This document shows, in pieces, positions 1 to 8,325 of a stretch of DNA of 64,000 nt. Origin of the DNA: Pseudonocardia sp. HH130629-09. GTDB taxonomy: Bacteria; Actinomycetota; Actinomycetes; Mycobacteriales; Pseudonocardiaceae. Location of the stretch: NCBI RefSeq assembly GCF_001294645.1, contig NZ_CP011868.1, positions 2,914,001 through 2,978,000 on the forward strand, written 5' to 3'. The number at the start of each line of letters is the position of its first letter. Within the stretch, counting starts at the first letter, position 1. A program made the position numbers and the translations under genes. The notes under the pieces are model-generated. The model was not told the DNA's origin, searched no databases, and worked only from the letters and a program-made list of their open reading frames with translations.

Positions 1-186
1 GCCGAGGTGGTCCGGTGCGATCACGTGGTGGTCGCCGGCCAGCAGCGGGATCAGGTGCCGGAACATCGACGAGCTGGTCGGGTAGCCGTGCAGGAGGACG
101 ATCGTGGGTGCGTCCGCGGGACCGGCCTCCCGGTAGAAGACCTCGTGTCCGTCGACGGTCGCGGTCCGATGGTGGACGAGCGGCAT
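1..186 (-). CDS. Alpha/beta hydrolase, N-terminal part (runs off window)
   Basis: The reverse strand from an ATG at 186 encodes 62 residues before the window edge. It starts MPLVHHRTATVDG and contains the oxyanion-hole motif LLHGYPTSS followed by MFRHLIPLL and APDHLG, as in haloalkane dehalogenase/epoxide-hydrolase-like alpha/beta hydrolases. The nucleophile elbow and catalytic His lie outside the window, so the substrate cannot be inferred. It is divergent from the CGNR regulator at 283, the usual layout for a regulator and its target enzyme. Confidence 0.8.
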   Translation of the reverse strand, partial: MPLVHHRTATVDGHEVFYREAGPADAPTIVLLHGYPTSSSMFRHLIPLLAGDHHVIAPDHLG

Positions 187-205
187 GACTAACTCCTTCA
201 CGTGC

Positions 206-274
206 TCGATGTGGTTAGACACCGTCACGGAAGCACGCTCGCATGTAACCTGTCAATGAAGTCGATGTGGTTAG
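206..274. promoter_or_regulatory. 13-bp direct repeats between hydrolase and CGNR gene
   Basis: The sequence TCGATGTGGTTAG occurs exactly at 206-218 and again at 262-274, 56 bp apart, in the divergent promoter region. The second copy touches the ribosome-binding site of the CGNR gene. A plausible role is operator sites for the adjacent regulator, which would then control itself and the hydrolase. This is inferred from position and repetition only. Confidence 0.4.
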
Positions 275-282
275 GAGGCGAC

Positions 283-765
283 GTGGACCTGCTACTGGAC
301 CTGCTCAACAGCAGACCCCTGGTCGACGGCACGGAGCGCGACGCCCTCCGCGACCCCATCTCGGGACGCCGCTGGGCACGGGCGCACGGCGGCGACGGCG
401 ACCCGGAGGAGCTGGCGGCACTGCGCCGCGCGCGGGACGCACTCACCCGGGTCGCACGGGGGGACACCGACCCGGGTGTCGCACTGACCCCGCTCCTCGA
501 CGGCGCGCACCGGACACCGGAGTTCACCGACGGCCGGCTGACCTGGCGGACCGCCACGCCCCCGCACGCCCGGCTCGCCGTCGAGGCCGTACTCGCCTGG
601 GCCGCCGTCGAGGAGCAGCTGCCCGGGCGGCTGCGCCCCTGCGCGAACGACGCGTGCCGGCTGTTCCTGCTCGACCGGAGCCGCGCGAACCGCGCCCGGT
701 GGTGCTCGATGGCGGCCTGCGGGAACCGCGCCAAGGCGCGCCGACACTACGAGCGGACCCGCTGA
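283..765 (+). CDS. CGNR zinc-finger / ABATE-domain regulator
   Basis: 160-aa protein. The N-terminal half resembles the ABATE stress-sensor-like domain (VDLLLDLLNSRPLVDG). The C-terminus carries the zinc-finger module with Cys at RPCANDACR and CSMAACGNRAKARRHY, including the CGNR signature. These proteins are presumed DNA-binding regulators. The GTG at 283 is chosen because AGGAGG lies 4 nt upstream at 273-278; ATG codons further up (256, 268) lack such a site. It is divergent from the alpha/beta hydrolase and convergent with ridA-like 773-1216. The ligand is unknown. Confidence 0.85.
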   Translation: MDLLLDLLNSRPLVDGTERDALRDPISGRRWARAHGGDGDPEELAALRRARDALTRVARGDTDPGVALTPLLDGAHRTPEFTDGRLTWRTATPPHARLAVEAVLAWAAVEEQLPGRLRPCANDACRLFLLDRSRANRARWCSMAACGNRAKARRHYERTR

Positions 766-772
766 GACGGCC

Positions 773-1216
773 TCAGCCGGCCGACCCCACCAGGGCGGTC
801 ACCCGGATCTCGATCCGCATGGTGGCGAGCCCGAGCACGGTGACCCCGGTCTGGGTCCAGACCGGCGCGCGCCCGCCGAGCCGGTGGCGGAACTCCCGGA
901 CCATGACCCGGTTGTGCTCGTCGCCGATGGCCTCGGCCCCGGGGGCGACCTTGTGGTAGGAGTTCACGTGGACGACGTCGGCCCAGGTCGCGCCCGCCTC
1001 GGCGAGCGTGCGCCCGACGTTGTCGAACGCCTGCACGATCTCCTGTTCGAGGTCCTCGGCGACGACCAGGTCGTCGTTCCAGCCACCCTGACCCGAGGTC
1101 TCCACCCGGTCGCCGATCCGGACCGCCTGGCTGTAGCCGAGCAGGTCGCGGGCCGTGACGCCGTAGCCCGGCGTGACGTGGAACGTGGGGGTCGCGTGGT
1201 CGATAACTTCACTCAT
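773..1216 (-). CDS. RidA/YjgF family protein
   Basis: 147-aa Rid-superfamily protein. Visible family features are the strand QAVRIGDRVETSGQGGWN, the helix AFDNVGRTLAEAGATWADVVHVNSY, and the C-terminal block PVWTQTGVTVLGLATMRIEIRVTAL. Canonical RidA deaminates enamine/imine intermediates with an Arg near the C-terminus; here an Arg sits in MRIEIRV, but the usual C-P-R context is absent, so this is probably a divergent Rid subgroup. It is divergent from a MarR regulator across 68 bp containing tandem repeats, which suggests regulation by that protein. Confidence 0.85.
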   Translation of the reverse strand: MSEVIDHATPTFHVTPGYGVTARDLLGYSQAVRIGDRVETSGQGGWNDDLVVAEDLEQEIVQAFDNVGRTLAEAGATWADVVHVNSYHKVAPGAEAIGDEHNRVMVREFRHRLGGRAPVWTQTGVTVLGLATMRIEIRVTALVGSAG

Positions 1217-1251
1217 GAATTCAACCTACAACTCATAGCTTCACCTGTAAA
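1211..1251. promoter_or_regulatory. Tandem 20-bp repeats, candidate MarR operator
   Basis: Between ridA-like and marR-like genes two adjacent imperfect repeats occur, 1211-1230 and 1231-1250. Both begin ACTCAT and carry TTCA-CCT-type cores (TTCAACCTACAA, TTCACCTGTAAA). They overlap the ridA-like start codon and the presumed marR promoter. The spacing of two helical turns suits a dimeric regulator. Function inferred. Confidence 0.4.
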
Positions 1252-1284
1252 GTGCGAGCTCGGGACCAGGGACGGGGGCGACGG

Positions 1285-1842
1285 GTGACGACGGACCGGG
1301 CGACGCCGGAGGCCGGTGGTGACGAGCCGACGTGGCTGGACGGCGAGGAGAAGGCGGCGTGGACGAGTGTGATCTCGCTGATCATGCTGCTGCCCGGCCG
1401 GCTGGAGGCCCCACTGCAGCAGGCGCACGGCATCACGCTGTTCGAGTACCTCACGCTCAGCCATCTGTCCGAGGCGCCGGGACGCAGGCTGCGGATGAGC
1501 GAGCTCGCCTTCCTGACGAACGGCTCGCTGTCGCGGCTGTCCAACGTGGTGAAGCGGTTGGAGGGCCGCGGCTGGATGCACCGCTCCCCCGATCCCGACG
1601 ACGGCCGCTACACCCTCGCCGCCCTCACCGACGCCGGGTTCGACGTCGTGCACGCCGCGGCACCGACCCACCTGCGTGCGGTCCGGGACGTCGTCCTCGA
1701 CCGGCTCGGCGCGCAGGACCGGGCGGCGCTGGGCCGGATCGGCGTCGCGCTCGGGGTGCAGGACTTCCCGCCACGCACGGGGTCGCCACATTTCCGATCC
1801 GGAACCCGCGGGACGGAAGAGGACGGGCCTCCGGTTCGTTGA
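1285..1842 (+). CDS. MarR family transcriptional regulator
   Basis: 185-aa winged-helix regulator. The sequence shows the MarR dimerisation helices followed by the wHTH: LTLSHLSEAPGRRLRMSEL, then the recognition helix region NGSLSRLSNVVKRLEGRGW, then the wing HRSPDPDDGRYTLAALTDAG. The start is set at GTG 1285 because a GGGACGGGGG stretch sits just upstream; an in-frame GTG at 1252 is the alternative. It is divergent from the RidA gene and 36 bp upstream of an LLM flavoprotein, so it may control both. The inducer is unknown. Confidence 0.85.
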   Translation: MTTDRATPEAGGDEPTWLDGEEKAAWTSVISLIMLLPGRLEAPLQQAHGITLFEYLTLSHLSEAPGRRLRMSELAFLTNGSLSRLSNVVKRLEGRGWMHRSPDPDDGRYTLAALTDAGFDVVHAAAPTHLRAVRDVVLDRLGAQDRAALGRIGVALGVQDFPPRTGSPHFRSGTRGTEEDGPPVR

Positions 1843-1878
1843 CGGAGAGGTCACCGTGTCGATCCGTGAGGTGCTGTC

Positions 1879-2874
1879 ATGCCGCTACCGCTACCGTTGT
1901 CGATCCTGGACCTGGCCACCGTCGCCCGGGGTGAGACCGTCGCCCAGGGCCTGGAGGCCAGCACCAGGCTGGCGCAGCGCGCCGAGGACTGGGGGTTCCG
2001 GCGGATCTGGTACGCCGAGCACCACAACATGGGCTCGATCGCGTCGGCTGCGACGAGCGTGCTCATCGCCCACGTCGCCGCGCACACCGAGCGCATCACG
2101 CTCGGCTCCGGCGGGGTGATGCTGCCGAACCACTCGCCGCTGCAGATCGCCGAGCAGTTCGGCACCCTCGCCGAGCTCCACCCCGGCCGCATCGAGCTGG
2201 GGCTCGGCCGCGCGCCCGGCACCGACCAGGCGACCGTCGCGGCCCTGCGGCGGGATCCGCGCGCGTCGGAGACCTTCCCGCAGGACGTGCAGGAGCTGCA
2301 GGCCTTCCTCGGGACGACCAGCTTGGTCCCGGGAGTCGAGGCCCACCCGGGCCGCGGCACCGGGGTCCCCCTGACGATCCTCGGGTCCTCGCTCTACGGC
2401 GCGCAGGTCGCGGCCGCGCTGGGGCTGCCCTACGGCTTCGCCTCGCACTTCGCGCCGGACGCCCTGGAGCAGGCCGTGGCGCTCTACCGCCGCGAGTTCC
2501 GGCCCTCGGAGCAGCTGTCCGCCCCGCACGTCCTGGCCGGGGTGAACGTGATCGCCGCGGACTCCGAGGACGAGGCGCAGCAGATCCAGCGCGAGGTGCA
2601 GCGGTCCCGGGTGCGGCTGTTCACCGGCCGACGGGGAGCCTCGCTGACCGACGCCGAGGCCGACGCGGTCCTCGACAGCGCCTCGGGCGAGCAGATCCGG
2701 TCGATGACCCGCTACACCGCGGTCGGGACACCGGAGACCGTCACCGCGTACCTGGAGGAGTTCGCAGCCCGCGCCGACGCCGACGAGCTGATCGTCACCG
2801 GTCCGGCGCCGCGCCGGGAGAGCTGGTGGCGCAGCTGGGAGCTGCTCGCGACGAAGGTGCAGACCACCGACTGA
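1879..2874 (+). CDS. LLM-class flavin-dependent oxidoreductase (luciferase-like, MsnO8 type)
   Basis: 331-aa luciferase-like monooxygenase. Family markers are the N-terminal [12 protein letters not shown], the conserved [20 protein letters not shown], the strand [13 protein letters not shown], and the helix [27 protein letters not shown]. Such enzymes use FMN with a reduced flavin/F420 partner to oxidise or reduce small molecules; the substrate is unknown. It follows the MarR gene on the same strand and probably forms a transcription unit with it. It converges on the LacI gene with a 9-bp gap. Confidence 0.88.
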   Translation: MPLPLPLSILDLATVARGETVAQGLEASTRLAQRAEDWGFRRIWYAEHHNMGSIASAATSVLIAHVAAHTERITLGSGGVMLPNHSPLQIAEQFGTLAELHPGRIELGLGRAPGTDQATVAALRRDPRASETFPQDVQELQAFLGTTSLVPGVEAHPGRGTGVPLTILGSSLYGAQVAAALGLPYGFASHFAPDALEQAVALYRREFRPSEQLSAPHVLAGVNVIAADSEDEAQQIQREVQRSRVRLFTGRRGASLTDAEADAVLDSASGEQIRSMTRYTAVGTPETVTAYLEEFAARADADELIVTGPAPRRESWWRSWELLATKVQTTD

Positions 2875-2883
2875 CGGCGGCCG

Positions 2884-3921
2884 TCAGCGGGGCGGCGGGC
2901 CGACACTGTCGCGGGACACCAGCACCGGGGCGATCCTCCGGTGCACCGCCTGCGGCGCGTCCGGACCGTCGCCGTGGTTCAGCAGCAGGTCGAGCGCCTC
3001 CCGGGCGACGGCCTCGAAGTCCGCGCGCAGACTGGTGAGCGGCGGGATCAGGTGCGCCGAGACGGGCACGTCGTCGAACCCGACGACGCTGACATCGCCC
3101 GGGACCCGCCGGCCGCGGTCGTGGAAGGCGTGCAGCAGGCCGGTGGCCAGCGCGTCGTTCGCGGCGAACACCGCGGTCACCTCGGGCATCCGGGCCATCA
3201 GCTCCCCCGCCCGGTACCCGGCGTCCGCGCTCCAGTCCGCGGCCATCACCGGGGGCACCTCGGCCCCGGCCGCACGCAGTGCCGCGGCCCAGCCGGCCGC
3301 GCGGCCCGCCGCGTCGAACCAGTAGGTGGGGCCGGCGACGTGCCAGACGGTCGCGTGCCCCGCGGCCAGCAGGTGCTCGGTGGCGATCCGACCGCCCTCG
3401 ACCTGGTCGACCGTCGCCATCGGCAGCTGCTGCTCGGGGTCGCCGTCGACGGTCACGAGCGGGACGTCACCCGGTACGGAGTCGAGCGCCTCGGCCACCG
3501 ACGCGACCGGCGCGATCACGACGATCCCGGCGACCTGCCCGTCGAGGTGACGCTGGACGGCCTCGCGCACCGACCCGCCGTCGATCTCGCGGACCCGGAC
3601 GACGCTGACCCCGAACCCGGCACCGACCGCCTGCTCCTCGAACGCGGCGAGCAGCGAGACCGGGCCGAACAGGGTGGACCGGGGAGCGACGATCCCGAGC
3701 ACCCGGTCACGGCCGGTCACCAGGGTGCGGGCGGCACGGTTCGGCCGGTAGCCGAGCTCCTCGATCGCGGTCCGGACCCGCACCCGGGTGCTCTCCCGGA
3801 CGTTGGGGTGCGCGTTCAGCACCCGGGACACCGTCTGGTGGGAGACCCCGGCACGGCGGGCCACGTCGAACATGGACGGTGCTCGCCCCGGCCTCGGCCC
3901 AGGCTCCATCGCGATCCCCAC
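2884..3921 (-). CDS. LacI family regulator (probable arabinose/pentose regulator)
   Basis: 345-aa LacI/GalR protein. The HTH is SMFDVARRAGVSHQTVSRVL with the hinge region YRPNRAARTL. The periplasmic-binding-like effector domain ends with VSVVGFDDVPVSAHLIPPLTS. The GTG at 3921 is preferred because GGAGGGGG lies just upstream; ATG 3909 is an internal alternative. It is the last gene of the binding protein-ATPase-permease run on this strand, next to araBDA, so it is the likely repressor of the arabinose locus. Candidate operators with a central CG are present at 8094-8105 and 8257-8270. Confidence 0.88.
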   Translation of the reverse strand: MGIAMEPGPRPGRAPSMFDVARRAGVSHQTVSRVLNAHPNVRESTRVRVRTAIEELGYRPNRAARTLVTGRDRVLGIVAPRSTLFGPVSLLAAFEEQAVGAGFGVSVVRVREIDGGSVREAVQRHLDGQVAGIVVIAPVASVAEALDSVPGDVPLVTVDGDPEQQLPMATVDQVEGGRIATEHLLAAGHATVWHVAGPTYWFDAAGRAAGWAAALRAAGAEVPPVMAADWSADAGYRAGELMARMPEVTAVFAANDALATGLLHAFHDRGRRVPGDVSVVGFDDVPVSAHLIPPLTSLRADFEAVAREALDLLLNHGDGPDAPQAVHRRIAPVLVSRDSVGPPPR

Positions 3922-4027
3922 GCCCACCCCCTCCGATCCGTGCAGCGTAGCCGTCCGTGACCGTCCCCCTGCCGAGGGCGTTCGCCGTGACGGCACCCAG
4001 CCCCGACGCCGGGCGGGCGGCTCGTGC

Positions 4028-5278
4028 TCAGCCGTCGCCGCGGGCGCGGCGCTTGTTCCACACGTCGAACGCGACGGCGAACAGCAGCACGAGTCCCTTC
4101 ACCACCGACTGCACGGACTGGTCGACGCCCATGAGCTGCATGCCGTTGCTCATCACGGCCATGATCAGGCCGCCGACCAGCGCGCCGACCACGGTTCCGA
4201 CGCCGCCGGTCACCGCGGCGCCGCCGATGAACGCGGCGGCGATCGCGTCGAGCTCGAACATGTTCCCCGCCGCGGGCTGGGCACCGTTGGACCGTGCCGA
4301 GTAGATGACCCCGGCCACGCCGGCCAGGAAGCCCATGTTCACGAAGATCCAGAACGTGACGGCACGGACCCGCACCCCGGACAGCCGGGCCGCGGCCGCG
4401 TTGCCGCCGAGGGCGTAGACGTGGCGGCCGAACACGGTGCGCCGGGTGAGCAGGCCGTAGGCGAGCACCAACACCGACAGGACGACCAGCACCACGGGCA
4501 GCCCACGGGAGGACGCCAGCTGCCAGGCGAACGCCATGACGACCAGCCCGACGAGTGCGATCCGGCAGGCGAACAGCGGGAACGACTCGACCTGCTGCAG
4601 GTCGAGGACCTTCGCGACCCGGCTCCGGTAGGCGAGCACCGCGTACCCGGCGACGCCGAGCGCGGCGATCAGGACGGTGAACGCGTCGTAGCCCTGGCCG
4701 CCGATGAGCCCGTTGAGGAAGCCGCCCGCGATCTGCTGGTACTCCGCAGGGAACGGCGAGAGCGAGATGTTGCCCAGCACCTGCAGGGTCAGCCCGCGGA
4801 ACAGCAGCATCCCGGCGAGGGTCACGATGAAGGCGGGGATGCCGACGTAGGCGACCCAGAAGCCGTGCCAGACGCCGACCAGCACGCCGACGCCGACGGC
4901 CGCGACGACACCGACCCACCAGGGCAGGCCGCCGCCGATCACGAGGACCGCGGCGACCGCGCCGGTCAGCGCGACCACCGACCCCACCGACAGGTCGATG
5001 TGCCCGCCGACGATGACGATCACCATCCCGATCGCGAGGACCAGGATGTAGGAGTACTGCAGGACGATGTTGGTGATGTTGCCCGGGCTCAGCGAGACTC
5101 CGCCGGTGAGGACCGCGAACAGGGCGACGATCGCCACGAACGCGATCACGATTCCGCTCTGGCGGACGTTGCCGGCCAGCAGCCGTCGCAGGTCGCTCGT
5201 GCCGGAGTGCAGGGCCGCCGCGCCGGCGCCGGGGCGCTCGTCGGACGAGGGGTCCTTCTTCGGGAGGATGCTGGTCAT
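4028..5278 (-). CDS. Sugar ABC transporter permease (MmsB/GguB-like)
   Basis: 416-aa inner-membrane permease with about 10 hydrophobic segments. Family hallmarks are MVIVIVGGHIDLSVGSVVALTG and AAARLSGVRV, and the C-terminal GGAAVTGGVGTVVGALVGGLIM with MQLMGVDQSVQSVVKGLVL, as in multiple-monosaccharide/xylose permeases. Partners are the ATPase encoded immediately upstream and the binding lipoprotein at 6885-8027. Its ATG at 5278 originally overlapped the ATPase stop codon as ATGA, implying translational coupling. That coupling is weakened now that the ATPase reading frame ends about 100 nt earlier. Confidence 0.93.
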   Translation of the reverse strand: MTSILPKKDPSSDERPGAGAAALHSGTSDLRRLLAGNVRQSGIVIAFVAIVALFAVLTGGVSLSPGNITNIVLQYSYILVLAIGMVIVIVGGHIDLSVGSVVALTGAVAAVLVIGGGLPWWVGVVAAVGVGVLVGVWHGFWVAYVGIPAFIVTLAGMLLFRGLTLQVLGNISLSPFPAEYQQIAGGFLNGLIGGQGYDAFTVLIAALGVAGYAVLAYRSRVAKVLDLQQVESFPLFACRIALVGLVVMAFAWQLASSRGLPVVLVVLSVLVLAYGLLTRRTVFGRHVYALGGNAAAARLSGVRVRAVTFWIFVNMGFLAGVAGVIYSARSNGAQPAAGNMFELDAIAAAFIGGAAVTGGVGTVVGALVGGLIMAVMSNGMQLMGVDQSVQSVVKGLVLLFAVAFDVWNKRRARGDG

Positions 5279-6840
5279 GCGGAGCTCTCCGCCTCCTGGG
5301 TCATGAGGGCCATCAGGCCCTCCTGGGTGGCCTCGGCGACCGGCACCTCACCGGTGATCCGTCCGGCCGACAGGGTTTAGACGCGGTCGCAGATCCCCAG
5401 GAGCTCGGGCAGCTCGGAGGAGATGACCAGGACCGCCTTGCCGGCCTCCACGAGCCGGTTGATGATCACGTAGATCTCGTAGCGGGCGCCGACGTCGATC
5501 CCGCGGGTCGGCTCGTCGAGGATCAGCACGTCCGGCTCGGTGAACAGCCACTTGGCGAGGACGACCTTCTGCTGGTTGCCACCGGACAGGGTGCCGACCC
5601 CGACACTCGTGCTCGCCGCCCGGATGCCGAGATCCCGCCGGTAGGACTCGGCGACGCGCAGCTCGGCGTCGGCGTCGACCCAGCCGTGGCGGGCGAGCCG
5701 GTGCAGGCCCGCGCCGGAGACGTTGCGCCGGATGTCGTCGACCAGGTTCAGGCCGAGGTGCTTGCGGTCCTCGGTGACGTAGGCGAGCCCGGCCTCGATC
5801 GCGTCGGACACCGAGCGGGCGCGGACCTCACGGCCCCCGATCCGCAGGGTGCCGCTGACGTCGCGGCCCCAGGACCGCCCGAACACGCTCATCGCGAGCT
5901 CGGTGCGGCCCGCGCCCATCAGCCCGGCGATGCCGACGACCTCCCCGGCCCGCACCGACAGCGACGCGGCGTCGACGACCTTGCGGTCCTGGGTCGGGTG
6001 CCAGACCGTCCAGTCGCTGATCTGCAGCAGCTCCTCCCCCGGGCTGCTCACCCGCTCCGGGTAGAAGGAGGTGAGGTCGCGGCCGACCATTCCGCGGATG
6101 ATCCGGTCCCGCGGGGCGGGCTCGTCGGCGACGGTGAAGGTCTCGACCGTGCGGCCGTCGCGGATGACGGTCGTGCGGTCGGCGATCGAGACGATCTCGT
6201 CGAGCTTGTGCGAGATGATGATCGAGGTGATGCCGTTGTCGCGGAAGCGCCGGATCAGCTCCAGCAGGTGCGCGGAGTCGGTGTCGTTGAGCGCGGCGGT
6301 GGGCTCGTCGAGGATGAGCAGCCGGACGTCCTTGGTCATCGCCTTGACGATCTCGACGAGCTGCTGCTTGCCGACGCCGAGCCGCCCGACCGGCGTCGCG
6401 GGGTTCTCGGTGAGACCCACCTCGGCGAGCAGGCGGGCGGCCTCGGCGTGGGTCCGCCGCCAGTCGACCAGCCCCAGCCTGCCGCGCCGCTCGTTGCCGA
6501 GGAACACGTTCTCCGCGACCGACAGGTGCGGCACCAGCGCGAGCTCCTGGTGGATGATCACGACGCCGTCCGCCTCGGAGTCGCGGATCCCGGCGAACCG
6601 GGCCGGTCGCCCGTCGAGGACGATCTCGCCGTCGTAGGTGCCCGCCGGGTGCACCCCGGAGAGCACCTTCATCAGCGTCGACTTGCCGGCGCCGTTCTCG
6701 CCGCAGATCGCGTGGATCTCGCCCCGGCGCACGGCGAGCGAGACCTCCGACAGCGCGGTCACGCCCGGGAAGGTCTTGGTGATGGCGCGCATCTCGAGGA
6801 TGGTGTCCGGCAGGTCGCCGCCGGGGTCGTGGTCGGTCAC
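5275..6840 (-). pseudogene. Sugar ABC transporter ATPase (MmsA/GguA-like) with premature TAA
   Basis: Duplicated-NBD sugar importer ATPase. Seen: Walker A GENGAGKST, Walker B LLILDEPTAAL in NBD1, signature LSGGNQQKVV and VLILDEPTRGIDVG in NBD2. The start GTG 6840 has GGAGG upstream. The frame reads ...LGICDRV then TAA at 5379-5377, then stays open for 33 codons (TLSAGRITGEVPVAEATQEG onward) to a TGA overlapping the permease ATG. Family proteins have Tyr or similar at that position, so one C-to-A change (TAC to TAA) explains it. A 487-aa product would lack the end of NBD2. It is either a real nonsense mutation or a sequencing error; if read through, it is a 521-aa ATPase. Confidence 0.85.
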
Positions 6841-6884
6841 GTCGTCCTCCGTCACGGAAGGTGGGGTGCGGCCGGTCGCGGGGC

Positions 6885-8027
6885 TCAGCCCTGGCGGCCG
6901 CGGGCGACGTCCTGCGCCGTGTAGTAGCCGGAGTCGACGAGGACGGGCCGGATGTCGGCCTTGAACACCGTCCGGACCGGCAGCAGGTAGGACGGCACGA
7001 CCTTCACCCCGTTGTCGTAGGTGGTGGTGTCGTTGGCCTGCGGGGTGCCGCCGGAGAGGAACGCCTTCGCGGCGACGACGGCCTGCTCGGCGAGCGTGCG
7101 GGTGTCCTTGAAGATCGTGGAGCTCTGCACCCCGTCGTCGATCAGCTTGACCGAGGCGATCTCGGCGTCCTGCCCGGTGACGGTCGGCATCGGCTTGGCC
7201 GGGGTGCCGAAGCCCGCGTTCTGCAGGGCGGTGATGACGCCGCGGGAGATGCCGTCGAAGGGCGACAGGATGCCGTCGGGCCGGCTGCCGTCGTTGTAGG
7301 TGGAGGTGAGCAGGTCCTCCATCCGCTTCTGGGCGGTCTCCTGGCCCCAGCGCAGCGTGGCGGTCTGCTCGATGGTCGTCTGGCCGCTCTTGACCCGGAT
7401 CGTGCCGTTGTCGATCAGCGGCTTCAGCACCGACATGGCGCCGTCGAAGAAGTAGAAGGCGTTGTTGTCGTCGAGGGAGCCCGCGAACAGCTCGACGACG
7501 ACCGGGCCCTTCTTCGGACCGGGTGACCCGTCGGCGTTCTGCAGGCCGATGCCGCGCAGCAGCGCCTTCGCCTGGGCGACGCCGACCTGGAAGTTGTCGA
7601 AGGTGACGTAGAAGTCGACGTTCGGGCTCTGCCGGATCAGCCGGTCGTAGGCGATCACGGGGATGCCGGCGTCCTTGGCGGCCTGCAGCTGCCCGGACAG
7701 GGCGGTCCCGTCGATGGCAGCGACGATCAGCAGGTCCGCACCGCTGGTGACCATCTGGTCGATCTGCTGGGACTGGGTGGGGATGTCGTCGCCCCCGTAC
7801 TGCAGGTCGACCTTGTAGCCGGCGGCGGTGAGCTGGTCGCGGACGGCGTTGCCGTCGGCGATCCACCGCTCGGAGGTCTGGGTCGGCATCGAGACGCCGA
7901 CCGTCAGGTCGCCGGGTGCCGCACCGGCCCCGGCCCCGCCTCCTCCCCCGGCTCCCTGGCCACCACAGGCGGCCAGCCCCAGCACCAGCAGGGCACCGAC
8001 GGCGACGGTGCGCATCCTCGTGAACAC
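6885..8027 (-). CDS. Sugar-binding lipoprotein of ABC importer (ChvE/MmsE-like)
   Basis: 380-aa solute-binding protein. The signal peptide ends in the lipobox LGLAAC, followed by a Gly/Ala-rich linker. The mature part starts DLTVGVSMPTQTSERW and contains ADLLIVAAIDGTALSGQLQ and GIPVIAYDRLI, typical of ribose/xylose/multiple-sugar binding proteins. The GTG at 8027 is chosen for the GAGGAG 7 nt upstream; ATG 8015 is internal. It is divergent from araB, so L-arabinose or a related pentose is the probable ligand. It is the first gene of the importer-LacI operon. Confidence 0.92.
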   Translation of the reverse strand: MFTRMRTVAVGALLVLGLAACGGQGAGGGGGAGAGAAPGDLTVGVSMPTQTSERWIADGNAVRDQLTAAGYKVDLQYGGDDIPTQSQQIDQMVTSGADLLIVAAIDGTALSGQLQAAKDAGIPVIAYDRLIRQSPNVDFYVTFDNFQVGVAQAKALLRGIGLQNADGSPGPKKGPVVVELFAGSLDDNNAFYFFDGAMSVLKPLIDNGTIRVKSGQTTIEQTATLRWGQETAQKRMEDLLTSTYNDGSRPDGILSPFDGISRGVITALQNAGFGTPAKPMPTVTGQDAEIASVKLIDDGVQSSTIFKDTRTLAEQAVVAAKAFLSGGTPQANDTTTYDNGVKVVPSYLLPVRTVFKADIRPVLVDSGYYTAQDVARGRQG

Positions 8028-8093
8028 AGGCGATCTCCTCGTCGAGACGGCGGCGGGTGGGTCCCGCCCGACCGGACCGGCGCACCCAGGAAT

Positions 8094-8105
8094 GTGAACG
8101 CTAAC
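8094..8105. promoter_or_regulatory. Candidate LacI operator upstream of importer operon
   Basis: GTGAACGCTAAC at 8094-8105 reads GTTAGCGTTCAC on the minus strand. It shares the GTTAGCG core and central CG with the better palindrome at 8257-8270. It lies about 70 bp before the binding-protein start, where a repressor could block the importer promoter. Role inferred from the LacI gene in the operon. Confidence 0.45.
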
Positions 8106-8242
8106 CACAGACGCACCGACACGGAAGGCGCCGTTACCGGTCCGTTATCCGGTCGGCCGGTCAGTCTTGGTCAGCGACCTCATGATCGACGTGAACGTGT
8201 CGTACGACCATCCGTCGCCAACGGAGCATCTGCGCCGGACCG

Positions 8243-8271
8243 TTGAGTTCACTTTCTGTTAGCGATAACAT
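8243..8271 (+). promoter_or_regulatory. araB promoter overlapping LacI-type operator
   Basis: TTGAGT (8243-8248) and TAACAT (8266-8271) form a -35/-10 pair with a 17-bp spacer. Overlapping the -10 is TGTTAGCGATAACA (8257-8270), a 12/14 palindrome with the central CG typical of LacI-family operators. The arrangement suits repression of araBDA in the absence of sugar by the LacI protein encoded at 2884-3921. Confidence 0.55.
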
Positions 8272-8325
8272 TCGCTCGCCGGCCGATCGCTCGGCCGGCC
8301 GTGTTCGTGACCCGAGGAAGTGCTC

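Noticed and set aside
3788..5380. 530-codon open frame on + opposite the permease
   Set aside because: It lies antisense to a clear ABC permease, has a His/Asp/Gln-rich composition typical of the reverse of GC-biased genes, and no domain.
5377..8085. Single 902-codon frame joining binding-protein region and ATPase
   Set aside because: The upstream part is out of frame with the real lipoprotein; only the section from 6840 downward is the ATPase.
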